Below are positions 26,769 to 35,132 of a DNA stretch of 64,000 nt, in pieces. The notes beneath the pieces are model-generated. The model saw only the letters and a list, made by a program, of their open reading frames with translations. It did not search any database and had not been told where the DNA came from. Both the position numbers and the translations under genes were made by a program. The stretch is from Geomonas paludis. GTDB taxonomy: Bacteria; Desulfobacterota; Desulfuromonadia; Geobacterales; Geobacteraceae. Position 1 is the first letter of the stretch. Each line of letters starts with the position of its first letter. The stretch covers positions 62,001 through 126,000 of the forward strand of contig NZ_BLXY01000011.1 of NCBI RefSeq assembly GCF_014193585.1. Reading direction: 5' to 3'.

Positions 26769-26790
26769 ACTAGCGGAAGTAATCAGGTAC

Positions 26791-26824
26791 AAAAAAGCAC
26801 CCTGCCAGGAGCAAGGTGCTTTAT
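26791..26824. terminator. Hairpin terminator after the DUF3443 gene
   Basis: AGCACC (26796-26801) pairs with GGTGCT (26815-26820). On the minus strand six T residues follow, which suits the end of the 26846-28300 gene; on the plus strand TTATT follows. Confidence 0.8.
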
Positions 26825-26845
26825 TGTACTGTAGGCGTAATCGTA

Positions 26846-28300
26846 TCAATAGGCAACGTAGGGGCCGGTGCCCAGGGGTGAGGTTTCGGTTTCGATGCCG
26901 AAGGCGACGCTGCGCCCCATGAAGAAGGGGAGTCCCCAGTCGAACCCGAAGCCGGATTGCCCTCCGATGTCGCTGAAAACGCGGTTGGAGCTGTTCACGA
27001 GGGTAATGAAGTTGGAGATCTGGAAGCTGACCGTGGACGACGGCGAGCCGGTGGCGCTCACGTTGGTTGCCTGCAAGGTACGGGTCACCGGCGGGCAGTA
27101 CCAGTCCGTGTTGGGCGAGGCGCATACCGGGAGCACGCTGGGGTCGGCGTTGGGGAAGAACAGGCCGTTGGAACCGGTGTCGGCAAAGCCGTTGATGGCG
27201 ATCCCGTTGAAGACGGTGGTGAAATCGCCGGCGGCGTCTGTCTTGAGGACCACCGGCTTCGACAAGGTGTTGTTGGTGCTGGTGCCGATTCCCAGGATCA
27301 CGGATCCGTCGATGGATGGCACCCCGCCGACGGGAACCGGTGGCAGGCTCACGATGAGTCCGTTGTTGTCCACCGGAAGTGCCGCAACCGGGTTCTGCAC
27401 CTGGTCTGCCAGCGGGACTGAGGTCCCGACGCAGTTGGTCCCGCTGCAACTGTAGTAGACGCCGTTGTTGGCGGTAATGCTACAGCCCGCGCCGCAATCC
27501 TCCTTGAACACGCCCACCCCCAGGATGCCGGCGAAGCCGGAGGAGACCGGGGTAGGATCGGCGTTGGAACAGGGGAGGGGGAGCGACCCGAAGCTGGAGT
27601 TTATCACCTGGATCGGCACCGAGACGTACGGCTCATTGCCCAGTTTCACCATCGCGGTGCGGATCGGGCCCCAAAGCGAGCTGCCGTCGGCAAACTGGAC
27701 GCAACCGGTAAGTGAACCGGCACCGCTGGCAACCGGCGGCAGGGTCAGGTTGGGGATCGCCTGCTGAAAGACCCGCAGACCGTAGCTGCCGGTGTCGAGC
27801 AGGATGTCATTTACCGTCTGGCAGGCCGAGAGGTCGGGGTTGCAGATGGTGACGCTGACGCAGGCTTTGTTGAGGTAGCTGCCACTTGAACAGAGGGAGC
27901 CGTTGACGGTTAACGGCATGACGTTGGCGGCAGGATTCGACGCCGGTGTCGTGGTGACAACCGTGCTTGCCGTCACCGTGCCAAGGGTTGCCGTCACTGT
28001 AGTGGTTCCAACCGACAACGCGGTGACCGTCCCCTTGGTCCCTGCCGCATTGCTTATGGTCGCGACCCCTGCAGTGGAGGAGGTCCAGGAAACCTGGTTG
28101 GTAATGTCCCGTGTGCTGTTGTCGGAATAGGTGCCTGTGGCGGTGAACCGCCCGGTCGTACCGACGGTGATCGTGGTATTGACAGGGGTTACCGAGATCG
28201 AGGTGAGTGCAGGTCCCTTGCTCCCTCCGCCGCCGCATCCCAGCAACCCTACGAGCACCGCTACCATGGTCAAGACTGCCGATAGCTTAACGGATCTCAT
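26846..28300 (-). CDS. DUF3443 lipoprotein with an Ig-like domain and two DTGS motifs
   Basis: The 484-residue product has a lipoprotein leader (VGLLGCGGGG). A bacterial Ig-like BIG_2 domain follows (about 32-118, with GTTGRFTATGTYSDNSTRDI), then a large DUF3443 domain. Within the latter are two aspartic-protease-like motifs, NDILLDTGSYGLRVF (about 164-178) and NGFADTGSNGLFFP (about 373-386), spaced as in two-lobed pepsin-type proteases. DUF3443 function is officially unknown, so proteolysis is inference. Its start overlaps the end of the DUF2844 gene by 14 bases, so the two are translationally coupled. Confidence 0.85.
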   Translation of the reverse strand: MRSVKLSAVLTMVAVLVGLLGCGGGGSKGPALTSISVTPVNTTITVGTTGRFTATGTYSDNSTRDITNQVSWTSSTAGVATISNAAGTKGTVTALSVGTTTVTATLGTVTASTVVTTTPASNPAANVMPLTVNGSLCSSGSYLNKACVSVTICNPDLSACQTVNDILLDTGSYGLRVFQQAIPNLTLPPVASGAGSLTGCVQFADGSSLWGPIRTAMVKLGNEPYVSVPIQVINSSFGSLPLPCSNADPTPVSSGFAGILGVGVFKEDCGAGCSITANNGVYYSCSGTNCVGTSVPLADQVQNPVAALPVDNNGLIVSLPPVPVGGVPSIDGSVILGIGTSTNNTLSKPVVLKTDAAGDFTTVFNGIAINGFADTGSNGLFFPNADPSVLPVCASPNTDWYCPPVTRTLQATNVSATGSPSSTVSFQISNFITLVNSSNRVFSDIGGQSGFGFDWGLPFFMGRSVAFGIETETSPLGTGPYVAY

Positions 28301-28757
28301 CGACGCTCACTCCTTCGGGCAGGAGTTCGGGAAGATAGGCCCGCCCTTGCAGGTTTCGCATGTGCCCCCAGGTTTGCACTACCAGCCGTTCCGTCGTCAC
28401 CTTGGTACCCCGGCGCCCGGGTTCACGCACGGCACTGGCAAGCGCCTTGCGGTAGTCCTGGTGGTAATTGCCCAGCAGGACCTGCAGGTCCGGGTGCACC
28501 AGGCCATTCCACGCTACCGCGAAGACGACGCCCGAAGGTGAGACGTACTCCCGGACCGTGGTGGCCGTGATCCCGGATGCGATGGACTGGACACGGTACC
28601 TGGGCCGGACCAAAGACTTCTGGAGCACGCCGGAGAACTTCCTGGTGTCCCTGGCGATGGTATCGGCCGGTTCACCCAGAGTCGCTTCCGCAACCCCGCA
28701 CCGGAAGGAGATGACCAGCGCCAGACAAAGCGAAATAAGCCAAAGTCGTAGCATCAT
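28287..28757 (-). CDS. DUF2844 exported protein
   Basis: The 156-residue product has a signal peptide (LWLISLCLALVISFRCGVAEA). The domain that follows is recognisable as DUF2844 (VREYVSPSGVVFAVAWNGLVHPDL, then LLGNYHQDYRKAL). The start was shortened to the first of two adjacent ATGs at 28757, which follow AGGGGAC; an upstream ATG at 28802 would disrupt the leader. DUF2844 and DUF3443 genes commonly pair, and here they overlap. The joint function is unknown; cell-surface or secretory processing is possible. Confidence 0.85.
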   Translation of the reverse strand: MMLRLWLISLCLALVISFRCGVAEATLGEPADTIARDTRKFSGVLQKSLVRPRYRVQSIASGITATTVREYVSPSGVVFAVAWNGLVHPDLQVLLGNYHQDYRKALASAVREPGRRGTKVTTERLVVQTWGHMRNLQGRAYLPELLPEGVSVDEIR

Positions 28758-28886
28758 CGTTGTCCCCTGTGCCGCTCGGAAATTGGTCCTTCCCAGAAAC
28801 AAGGTGACAGTCTACCAACATTTGTAAATTTGTCTTAGCGAACGCTAATTTTTCGAGGTCGCGCAGAAGGAGGGACTTTGGGGCTG

Positions 28887-28926
28887 AAAAAAGCTTCGCC
28901 GCCAGGAAGTCCAAAGGCGGCGAAGC
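28887..28926 (-). terminator. Terminator after the OmpH-like gene
   Basis: GCTTCGCCGCC (28893-28903) pairs perfectly with GGCGGCGAAGC (28916-28926), and on the minus strand a run of six T residues follows. It ends the 28962-29582 gene. Confidence 0.9.
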
Positions 28927-28961
28927 GATTCCAGTTTCAGATGTCTTAAGGGGGCAAGGGG

Positions 28962-29582
28962 TTACTTCTTTCCTTTCTTCGAGAGCTCGGCGGCAACCTC
29001 TTCGCTGATGTCCTTGGACTTCACCTTTTCGTCCGCAAACAGCACACCTTTTTCCTCGACCACCAGCAGGTAACCGTGGGCCTTGGCGTACTCACCGGCA
29101 GCCTTCTTGATCACGCCGCCGATTTCGTTGGTGAGCTTGTCCTGCAGTTGGGTTACCTCGAGCTCGCTGTTACGCGCAAGTTTCTGGTACTCCTCGACCT
29201 TCTTCTGGAACTCGGCTGCCTTGGCGGCGCGTTCCTTCTGCGTCATGGTGGGGAGTTTCGCCTCGATGGCAGCTTTTTGTTTCTCAAGCTGCTTGGTCTT
29301 GGCGTCGAGCTTGCTGCGCAACTGCTCCGACTTCTTCTTGAGCGACTCGCCGGCTGCCTTTCCTTCCGGAGACTCTGCCGCGACCTTGGCCATGTCGATG
29401 TACGCGATCTTTACTGCGCTCGCGTCAGCGTCTTTGACCGGTGCAGTCGGGGTAGCCGGGGCAACAGCAGCGGCAGGGGGCGCTGCCAGGGTTGCGGCGG
29501 GGGCTGCCTCAGCGGCAAAACCATTGGCGGCGACGAGAGAGGTGAGTGCGGAGCCGATGAGTAGTGCAACGAACCTGTTCAT
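28962..29582 (-). CDS. OmpH/Skp-family periplasmic chaperone-like protein
   Basis: The 206-residue product has a signal peptide (MNRFVALLIGSALTSLVAANG), an Ala/Pro-rich spacer to about residue 55, and the OmpH core. The core opens with VKIAYIDMAKV, continues through a long charged coiled coil (about 75-160) and ends with the YLLVVEEKGVLFAD strand pair. Skp holds unfolded outer-membrane proteins; Geobacteria have several paralogues. An ATG at 29654 was rejected because the leader and the AAAGGA site fit the ATG at 29582. It is not next to bamA or lpx genes, so it is a stand-alone copy. Confidence 0.85.
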   Translation of the reverse strand: MNRFVALLIGSALTSLVAANGFAAEAAPAATLAAPPAAAVAPATPTAPVKDADASAVKIAYIDMAKVAAESPEGKAAGESLKKKSEQLRSKLDAKTKQLEKQKAAIEAKLPTMTQKERAAKAAEFQKKVEEYQKLARNSELEVTQLQDKLTNEIGGVIKKAAGEYAKAHGYLLVVEEKGVLFADEKVKSKDISEEVAAELSKKGKK

Positions 29583-29733
29583 ATGAATCGTCCTTTGTTT
29601 GAGTAGTGGTGACTGCGACTGGGAGAGCATAAAGCCTTTGTTGGGCTTTGGCAATTAAAAGAAGTGTGCAATGCAGCGCTGCAGTGGCGACAGGCGCATG
29701 AAATCAGCCGTCAAACCTTTGCTATAAAGGCTG

Positions 29734-29762
29734 TTGACTCGTATACGCCTCACTGCTACCAT
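29734..29762 (+). promoter_or_regulatory. Sigma-70-type promoter
   Basis: TTGACT and TACCAT are separated by exactly 17 bases. It lies 25 bases before the start of the 29787 gene and probably drives the run of four small genes that follows. Confidence 0.5.
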
Positions 29763-29786
29763 GCCTCCACTCAAGAGGAGTGAACC

Positions 29787-30077
29787 ATGACCGATATGCT
29801 ACAGAAGCTGCAGTCAGCGACCACGAACGATCCCGCAGTGGCAGAGCTTTTGCGGGAGGCTGTGCAAGAGATCCGCGAACTGCGCAAGCAAAGGGATGCC
29901 CTGGAAGAGATCATGATCGTGCTGTCACGCACCGAGCTTCCCTGGGACGAGGATGGCAACCCGACCGAAGCACTGCCGCACTTCAAGGAGCGCTACCTGA
30001 ACGCGGTGCACGAGGCGGCCGGGCTGCTGGGGCTCGAACTGCGCAGCACCATCACCAGGACAGAACCGAGAACCTGA
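29787..30077 (+). CDS. Hypothetical helical protein, 96 aa
   Basis: I do not recognise the family. The protein is highly charged and largely helical, with a possible short coiled coil at about residues 18-48 (ELLREAVQEIRELRKQRDAL). AAGAGGAG stands seven bases before the ATG. It is the first of four same-strand genes (29787-31643) with short gaps, ending in a YhaV-like toxin gene; whether they work together is not known. Confidence 0.65.
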   Translation: MTDMLQKLQSATTNDPAVAELLREAVQEIRELRKQRDALEEIMIVLSRTELPWDEDGNPTEALPHFKERYLNAVHEAAGLLGLELRSTITRTEPRT

Positions 30078-30107
30078 TCCAGCCCTACACGGAATAACGG
30101 AGCGTAC

Positions 30108-30374
30108 ATGCCTAGCAACATGATGGAATGGGGATTCGTAGTTGTTTTCTTCCTCCTGCCGGGAACCATCGGCGCCTATGTCGCCTACACCAAGGGGCGC
30201 AACCCGCTGCTGTGGTTTTTGCTGAACGCCCTCTTTGCTCCCACCGTGATGATCACGCTCTTTCAGCGCCCCCAGCGCCCGGTGCAGGGGCACTACCGGC
30301 AATGCCCGAAATGCAGCGAGTTCAGCAAATGGCGCGAGAATTCATGCCGGTTCTGCGGCACCGCGCTTAGCTGA
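30108..30374 (+). CDS. Small membrane protein with a C-terminal zinc ribbon
   Basis: The 88-residue product has two hydrophobic segments (about 8-26 and 33-50) joined by a short YTKGRNP turn. A C-terminal zinc-ribbon-like pair, CPKCSEF and CRFCGTA, follows. Proteins of this layout are common in delta-proteobacteria, with no known role. The start at 30108 follows a weak GGAG. It precedes the 288-residue protein by 8 bases. Confidence 0.65.
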   Translation: MPSNMMEWGFVVVFFLLPGTIGAYVAYTKGRNPLLWFLLNALFAPTVMITLFQRPQRPVQGHYRQCPKCSEFSKWRENSCRFCGTALS

Positions 30375-30382
30375 CCCGGGCC

Positions 30383-31249
30383 ATGTTCTTCCGAAAGCAG
30401 CCTGATTTTGGCCAACTCCTGCGCGAACTGGGGGGCTTCACCCGCCGGGACGTGACCCAGGGGCTCAAGCTCGCCAAATACAAGAAAGCGGCGCAGACGC
30501 TGCTGAAGAAAGACCCTGTCTCAGCCCACGTCCTGCTTGGGCTGGTCGCCTGCCTGGAACACGACATCGCCACGATGCACGCCCAGTATCTTCAGGCCAT
30601 CGAACTCTCCGACTCCTATCTCTCCCTGATGTACTACGCCTTCACCCTGGAAAAATCCTGTCTTTGGAACGATGCGGCCAAGTACGCCCTGCTCGCGCTT
30701 GATCGCGCGCCCCAGGAACCGAAACTGCTCAACGCCGCCATCGGTATCGCGCCGTTAACCGGTAGATTCTCGCTGCTCAAAAAACTGCTGTCCCAGTGGC
30801 AGGAGGATCACGAAGGGGTGCGGCACCCGCGTCAGGGCGATTACGAGGCGGTGAACGAGGCATTGGCTCGCCAGGGACTGGCGGAGCAGGACCTGAAGAC
30901 GGTGCTAAGCGCAATAGGAACCGCCTTTTCCGAGACCGACGCCATGCTGCAGCATTACAGCTACGAAGTGGTGCGCGGCAAGGACTCTTCCTTCATCCAC
31001 TATCGTTTCGTACTCCCGGACAACCTGGTGGCCACCTACTACGAGGACCGGGTGTCCGAAAGGCTCGCCACCATGGCCTGCCATCCCCGCATCTTCGACG
31101 CGTTTTCCTTTTCGGTGGAGAACGGTACCTTGTACGAACTCTACGACAGCATGGAACGGGAACTTGCTTTAAGTGCCGACACCATCAGGGTCCCGGACCC
31201 CGACAAGATGAAGCTGATCGAGGAACTGATCAGAGACGTGGAGGTTTAG
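30383..31249 (+). CDS. Unknown TPR-like protein directly upstream of a YhaV toxin
   Basis: The 288-residue product has a helical N-terminal half with TPR-like spacing (about 25-140: AKYKKAAQTLLKKDP, AIELSDSYLSLMYYAFTLEKS, DAAKYALLALDRAPQEPKLL). The mixed C-terminal half contains SFIHYRFVLPDNLVATYYEDRV. I do not recognise a named family. The stop is one base before the start of the yhaV-like gene, so the pair is translationally coupled. That makes it a candidate neutraliser or adaptor for the toxin, but nothing in its sequence resembles the PrlF antitoxin. Function is unproved. Confidence 0.65.
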   Translation: MFFRKQPDFGQLLRELGGFTRRDVTQGLKLAKYKKAAQTLLKKDPVSAHVLLGLVACLEHDIATMHAQYLQAIELSDSYLSLMYYAFTLEKSCLWNDAAKYALLALDRAPQEPKLLNAAIGIAPLTGRFSLLKKLLSQWQEDHEGVRHPRQGDYEAVNEALARQGLAEQDLKTVLSAIGTAFSETDAMLQHYSYEVVRGKDSSFIHYRFVLPDNLVATYYEDRVSERLATMACHPRIFDAFSFSVENGTLYELYDSMERELALSADTIRVPDPDKMKLIEELIRDVEV

Positions 31250-31250
31250 G

Positions 31251-31643
31251 ATGGTAAGCAACGAGTCGCGCATCCGCTTTCACGCCGCCTTCGAACAGGT
31301 GCTGGACGAACTGATCGCCGTGGTGGCCAAGGAAAAGGAAAGGAACCCGCAGACCTACAAGGATTCGCCCCAGGCGAAGCTGTTGGCGCGGGTGTATCGC
31401 GCCATCAAGGACGAGATCCCGGCTGACCCACAGCATGCCTCCTACTACCAGGGGGAGGCCGAGGGGCACGCCTACCGGCAGTGGCGTCGAGCCAAGCCGA
31501 CCAAGGAGCACCGGCTCTTTTTCAAGTGGGACAAGGAAACCAACGCCATCATCTACGCCTGGCTCAACAGCGAGGTGAGCCTGGTGAAGTATAGGAGCCA
31601 CATGGAGGCGTACCGGGCGTTTAGGGGGAAAAGCAAAGGGTGA
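31251..31643 (+). CDS. YhaV-family type II toxin-like ribonuclease
   Basis: The 130-residue product follows the pattern of Escherichia coli YhaV: an N-terminal FEQVLDELIAVVAKEKERNP helix, then AKLLARVYRAIKDEIPADP, the WRRAKPTKEHRLFFKWD segment and the IIYAWLNSEVSLVKYRS strand with a closing EAYRAF. YhaV is a ribosome-dependent mRNA interferase of the RelE fold, normally neutralised by the AbrB-like PrlF. No AbrB-like gene lies next to this one. It is shorter than YhaV because it lacks the C-terminal tail. It starts one base after the preceding gene. Confidence 0.8.
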   Translation: MVSNESRIRFHAAFEQVLDELIAVVAKEKERNPQTYKDSPQAKLLARVYRAIKDEIPADPQHASYYQGEAEGHAYRQWRRAKPTKEHRLFFKWDKETNAIIYAWLNSEVSLVKYRSHMEAYRAFRGKSKG

Positions 31644-31690
31644 TGGGAATTATGGGAGGGATGGGAAGGATGGGACTTATGGGAAAACTG
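31644..31690. repeat. TATGGGA short tandem repeats
   Basis: Units close to ATGGGAGGG or ATGGGAAGG recur about five times just after the yhaV-like gene. A shorter similar run (CAGTATGGG, twice) occurs at 18379-18396. It is simple-sequence repeat and is not coding. Confidence 0.5.
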
Positions 31691-31726
31691 TAGGGGGCAT
31701 CGTTTCCAGAGAACTATGGACCGTAG

Positions 31727-31825
31727 CGTCCCCGCCCCCGGAGGGGGAGGGGACAGGGAGGGGGCTGCAAGTCAGCAGTTGCTTGGTACGTCCCCCCTCC
31801 CAACCTCCCCCCTCCGGGGGGAGGA
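31727..31825. repeat. G/C-run inverted repeat overlapping the transferase gene end
   Basis: CCCCGCCCCCGGAGGGGGAG on the left and CCCCCCTCCGGGGGGAGG on the right are palindromes flanking a non-repeated centre. It resembles the nifD-nifK spacer element. Bases 31772-31825 are also the last 18 codons of the phosphopantetheinyl transferase, whose tail (SSPRRGEVGRGDVPSNC) is thus repeat-derived. Confidence 0.6.
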
Positions 31826-32503
31826 GTTCACTGCCAAAGCCGCGCAATAACCGGCGGGGACCGGCAGGTCTGCGAGACGCCAGCGGTTGACCTCGGTCGG
31901 GTCGGCTCCGTGCCCCAGGAGGGCCGCAGGTTCACCCGGGCGCAAGGACACATCGAAGCCGGTGGAGGGTTGGGAAAAACCGCTGCCGGCCGCCTTCATA
32001 TAGGCTTCCTTCCTGGTCCAGCAACGGTAGAACGCTTCCAACTGCTGCCGCGGGTCCAGCCCGAACAACTCTTCCCGCTCCCGCACAGAAAAATAGCGCT
32101 CCGCCATGGGGCGAAACGCCAGGTCCTGCCGTACCTCTTCCAGATCGACGCCTATCTCCGCGCCGTAACACACCGCTACCAGCAACTGACCGCCGGCATG
32201 GGAAACGTTGAAGCGCAGCCCTTCGGCCACCTGTCCAGCGGCGAGATACGGCTTGCCGAACTGGCCTTCCGCAAAGACAAGCCGCCCGGGTTCCTCCACG
32301 ACAAGACCCGCCAGGATTTCCCGCAACAAACCCCGTCCCACCAGGAACTCTTCACGCTTGCCGCTGTCGAGCAGCCTTGCGCCGCGGCGCAGTTCGGCTT
32401 CGCTTAAATAGCCGATCAGCCGCGTTTTCTCCTGCTCCGGGCGCTGCAGCGGTTCGAGCCGGTACTGCGCACGTACCGCCTCCAGTCCGGCGACGGGAAT
32501 CAA
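31772..32503 (-). CDS. Sfp-type 4'-phosphopantetheinyl transferase
   Basis: It transfers phosphopantetheine from coenzyme A to the serine of carrier proteins; here the five ACPs of PfaA are the obvious substrates (PfaE role). The 243-residue product shows LRFNVSHAGGQLLVAVCYGAEIGVDLEE (first metal/CoA segment, shown in part as NVSHAGG and IGVDLE) and FYRCWTRKEAYMKAAGSG. The start is inferred as TTG at 32503, within TTGA overlapping the oleD stop, after GAGGCAGGGG; no ATG or GTG fits. The last 18 residues derive from a palindromic repeat. Confidence 0.88.
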   Translation of the reverse strand: MIPVAGLEAVRAQYRLEPLQRPEQEKTRLIGYLSEAELRRGARLLDSGKREEFLVGRGLLREILAGLVVEEPGRLVFAEGQFGKPYLAAGQVAEGLRFNVSHAGGQLLVAVCYGAEIGVDLEEVRQDLAFRPMAERYFSVREREELFGLDPRQQLEAFYRCWTRKEAYMKAAGSGFSQPSTGFDVSLRPGEPAALLGHGADPTEVNRWRLADLPVPAGYCAALAVNSSPRRGEVGRGDVPSNC

Positions 32504-33492
32504 GCCCCTGCCTCGAACGACGCCCGCAGCAGCTGCAACCCTTCTTGCGTCGAGATGCGCGGCGTATAGCCGAGATCCCTGCGCGCGGCGGAGATGTCGA
32601 ACCAGTGGGAGGTGGCGAGCTCCTTCGCAACGAAGCGGGTCATGGGAGGTTCGCCGGGAAGCCTCAGCGTCTTCCAGGCCAGCTCGCAGGCGATGCCGGC
32701 GGCATAGGCCACTCCGGCGGGGATGGTGCGGGTAACCGGCGGGACGCCTGCGGCATCGAGGATAGCGTTGACCATGTCCCAAAGGGGAATCGGCTCGCTG
32801 TTGGAGATAAAGTACGCCTTCCCCGCCAGCGGGGCGTCGACTGCGAGGCGGTCCGCCGCGTTCAGGTGCGCCTCGGCGGCGTTTTCCACGTAGACGGTAT
32901 CGACGAGGCAGGTGCGGCTGCCGATGCGCCTCAAGGCCCCGGCGCGCCCCTTGGCGACGATGCGCGGCACCAGGTGGTTGTCGTTAGGTCCCCAGATCAG
33001 GTGCGGCCGCAAGGAGACGGTGGAGAGGGTGCGCGAGTTGGCGGCGAGCACGGCCTTTTCGGCTAGCGCCTTGGTGTGCGGGTAGGGGGCATGGAAATGG
33101 GCGGGGTAGGAGAGCGACTCGTCGCCACCCTCCACGTCGGAGCCGTCGAATACCACGCTCGGCGAGCCGGTGTAGACCAGGCGCCTGATGCCGAGGATGC
33201 GGCAGGCGGCGATCACGTTCTCGGTGCCGACGACGTTGGCCAGGTAATACTCCTGGAAATCGCCCCAGATGCCGGCCTTGGCTGCCACGTGGAAGACGAT
33301 GTCGCACCCCTTGGCCGCTTCGACGACGGCGTTCAGGTCGGAAAGGTCGCCGCGACGCTGCTCGACACCGAGCGCGGCAAGCTCCGGGTAGTCGCCACGC
33401 GAGAAACTGACCACCTCGTCGCCGCGGGCGCGCAGCTGTCTCACGAGGGCCGAGCCGAGAAAACCGCCCCCTCCGGTGACTAGCGCGCGCAT
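32500..33492 (-). CDS. oleD: 2-alkyl-3-oxoalkanoate reductase OleD
   Basis: OleD reduces the beta-keto acid made by OleA to a beta-hydroxy acid with NADPH. The 330-residue product is a short-chain extended dehydrogenase with the nucleotide motif TGGGGFLG (residues 6-13) and the catalytic YPHTK (Tyr/Lys) near 146-150. The HVAAKAGIWGDFQEYY and VSLRPHLIWGPNDNHL segments are typical of OleD and related 3-beta-HSD-like proteins. Its start overlaps the end of oleC by 13 bases and its stop overlaps the transferase start, so the run is tightly coupled. Confidence 0.9.
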   Translation of the reverse strand: MRALVTGGGGFLGSALVRQLRARGDEVVSFSRGDYPELAALGVEQRRGDLSDLNAVVEAAKGCDIVFHVAAKAGIWGDFQEYYLANVVGTENVIAACRILGIRRLVYTGSPSVVFDGSDVEGGDESLSYPAHFHAPYPHTKALAEKAVLAANSRTLSTVSLRPHLIWGPNDNHLVPRIVAKGRAGALRRIGSRTCLVDTVYVENAAEAHLNAADRLAVDAPLAGKAYFISNSEPIPLWDMVNAILDAAGVPPVTRTIPAGVAYAAGIACELAWKTLRLPGEPPMTRFVAKELATSHWFDISAARRDLGYTPRISTQEGLQLLRASFEAGA

Positions 33493-35129
33493 TTCAAACT
33501 CTCTGCAGCCCAGACCGCCAGCTTTTCACGGAAGATCTTGGCGTTGTGCCGGATGTCCACCGGGAAGGCGGGATGGAACAGGATGGTCTCGATGGACCTG
33601 GTGTGAATATGCTCTTCAGCCAGCGTTTTCAGCTCCTTGCGGATCTGCTCCTGGTCGACCTTGACGTCCTTCTCCAACTCGATGCAGATCACCGGCGTGA
33701 GTGCCCCCGGCTCGCCGACGCCCACGAGGGCGCTGCGGAACACGGCGGGATGGGTGTTGAAGACGGCCTCGCAGGGGATGGTGTAGAGCGGACCCGCCTC
33801 GGTCTCGACGCGATGGGCCTTGCGGCCGCAGAACCAGACACGTCCTTCTTCGTCCATACCGCCGAGGTCGCCCATGCGGTGGAAAAAGGAGCCCGTTGCC
33901 GGGTCGATGATCTTGGAGAGGTGGTCGGATTCCGGGCGGTTGTAGTAACCGCGGGTCACCTGCTCTCCCTGCACCACGATCTCGCCGATCTTGCCGGTCG
34001 GGACCCGCAGCATGTCATCCCAGCCGTAGATGGGGTTGTCGGTGATCTGGATGATCTCCAGGCGGATGCCTTCGACCGGACGGCCGACGCAGACCCCGCC
34101 GCCGGCGTCGGTAATCTTGCGGGTTTCCTCAAGGATCTCGGTGCTGCCGATGGAGCAGACCGGGAGCGCCTCGGTGGCGCCGTAGGGGGTGAAGACCTGC
34201 ACGCCGGGGTTCAACAGGCTGGTGAAGCGCTCCAACACGGAGGCCGGAACCGGCGCACCGGCCGAGATGGCGCGACGCAGGGTCGGCAGTTTCACGCCGT
34301 GCTCGACGCCGTAGCGGCCCACCCGGTTGATGAGCGCAGGGGAACCGAACATCGTGGTCACACCGTACTCGTTGATCGGCCCCACGATCTTTTTGGGATC
34401 TACCGAGCCGGGACGGGTGAAGTCCATCTCTGGAATCACCGCGGTCATGCCGAGCGCCGGGGCGAACAGGGCGAAGAGCGGAAAGGTGGGGAGATCGATC
34501 TCGCCCGGTTCGATGCCGTACACCTCTTTGAGCGCCTGCACCTGCGCGGAGAAGTTGCCGTGGCTGTAGATGGCGCCCTTGGGGATGCCGGTGCTGCCGC
34601 TGGTGAAGAGAATGGCGGCTACATCGTCCTTTTGTGTCGGGGCGGGCGTGAACGGGGCGTCGTCCTGCTGCTCCGCGATGATCTTGGCCAGCGTGGTCCC
34701 TTCCCAGAACAGGCGCGGCCCGACGGTAACGCAGGTGCGGATGGTTTCCTTGCCCCAACCGAAGAGCTTGCGGGCGATGTGCGCCTTGGGAATGCCAATG
34801 AACGCGTGCGGCTCCGCCTCGGAGAAGCACTGCTTCAGGTTCTTGATGCCCAGCCCCGGGTCGATGAGCACCGGCACCGCGCCAACCTTGAAGAGGGCGA
34901 AGGTGAGGGCGAAGAACTCCGGGCTCGGCGTCACCATGAGCACGGTGCGCACGCCGCTGCGTATGCCGTTGGCGATCAGGCCGCGCGCGATCTTGTCGCT
35001 CAGACCGTTCAGTTCGGAGAAGGTGAGGCTGCGCTTCCCCTTGGGGAAGATGATCGCCCTGGTGTCCGGCTGGCGCCGGGCCATCTCCGGCAGGTGCGCG
35101 GCAATGTTGACGAATTCGGTTTCGGCCAT
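33480..35129 (-). CDS. oleC: Olefin beta-lactone synthetase OleC
   Basis: OleC is an AMP-forming ligase-fold enzyme that closes the OleD product into a beta-lactone using ATP. The 549-residue product carries the adenylate-enzyme core motifs LFTSGSTGIPKGAIYSHGN (about 175-193, A3), YGATEALPV (about 318-326, A5) and GRKAHRVETEAG (A8 region). The gene order and the SLTFSELNGLSDKIARGL N-terminus distinguish it from ordinary acyl-CoA ligases by context; enzymatic identity is by family. It starts three bases after the oleB stop and overlaps oleD. Confidence 0.9.
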   Translation of the reverse strand: MAETEFVNIAAHLPEMARRQPDTRAIIFPKGKRSLTFSELNGLSDKIARGLIANGIRSGVRTVLMVTPSPEFFALTFALFKVGAVPVLIDPGLGIKNLKQCFSEAEPHAFIGIPKAHIARKLFGWGKETIRTCVTVGPRLFWEGTTLAKIIAEQQDDAPFTPAPTQKDDVAAILFTSGSTGIPKGAIYSHGNFSAQVQALKEVYGIEPGEIDLPTFPLFALFAPALGMTAVIPEMDFTRPGSVDPKKIVGPINEYGVTTMFGSPALINRVGRYGVEHGVKLPTLRRAISAGAPVPASVLERFTSLLNPGVQVFTPYGATEALPVCSIGSTEILEETRKITDAGGGVCVGRPVEGIRLEIIQITDNPIYGWDDMLRVPTGKIGEIVVQGEQVTRGYYNRPESDHLSKIIDPATGSFFHRMGDLGGMDEEGRVWFCGRKAHRVETEAGPLYTIPCEAVFNTHPAVFRSALVGVGEPGALTPVICIELEKDVKVDQEQIRKELKTLAEEHIHTRSIETILFHPAFPVDIRHNAKIFREKLAVWAAESLKCAR

Positions 35130-35132
35130 CGG

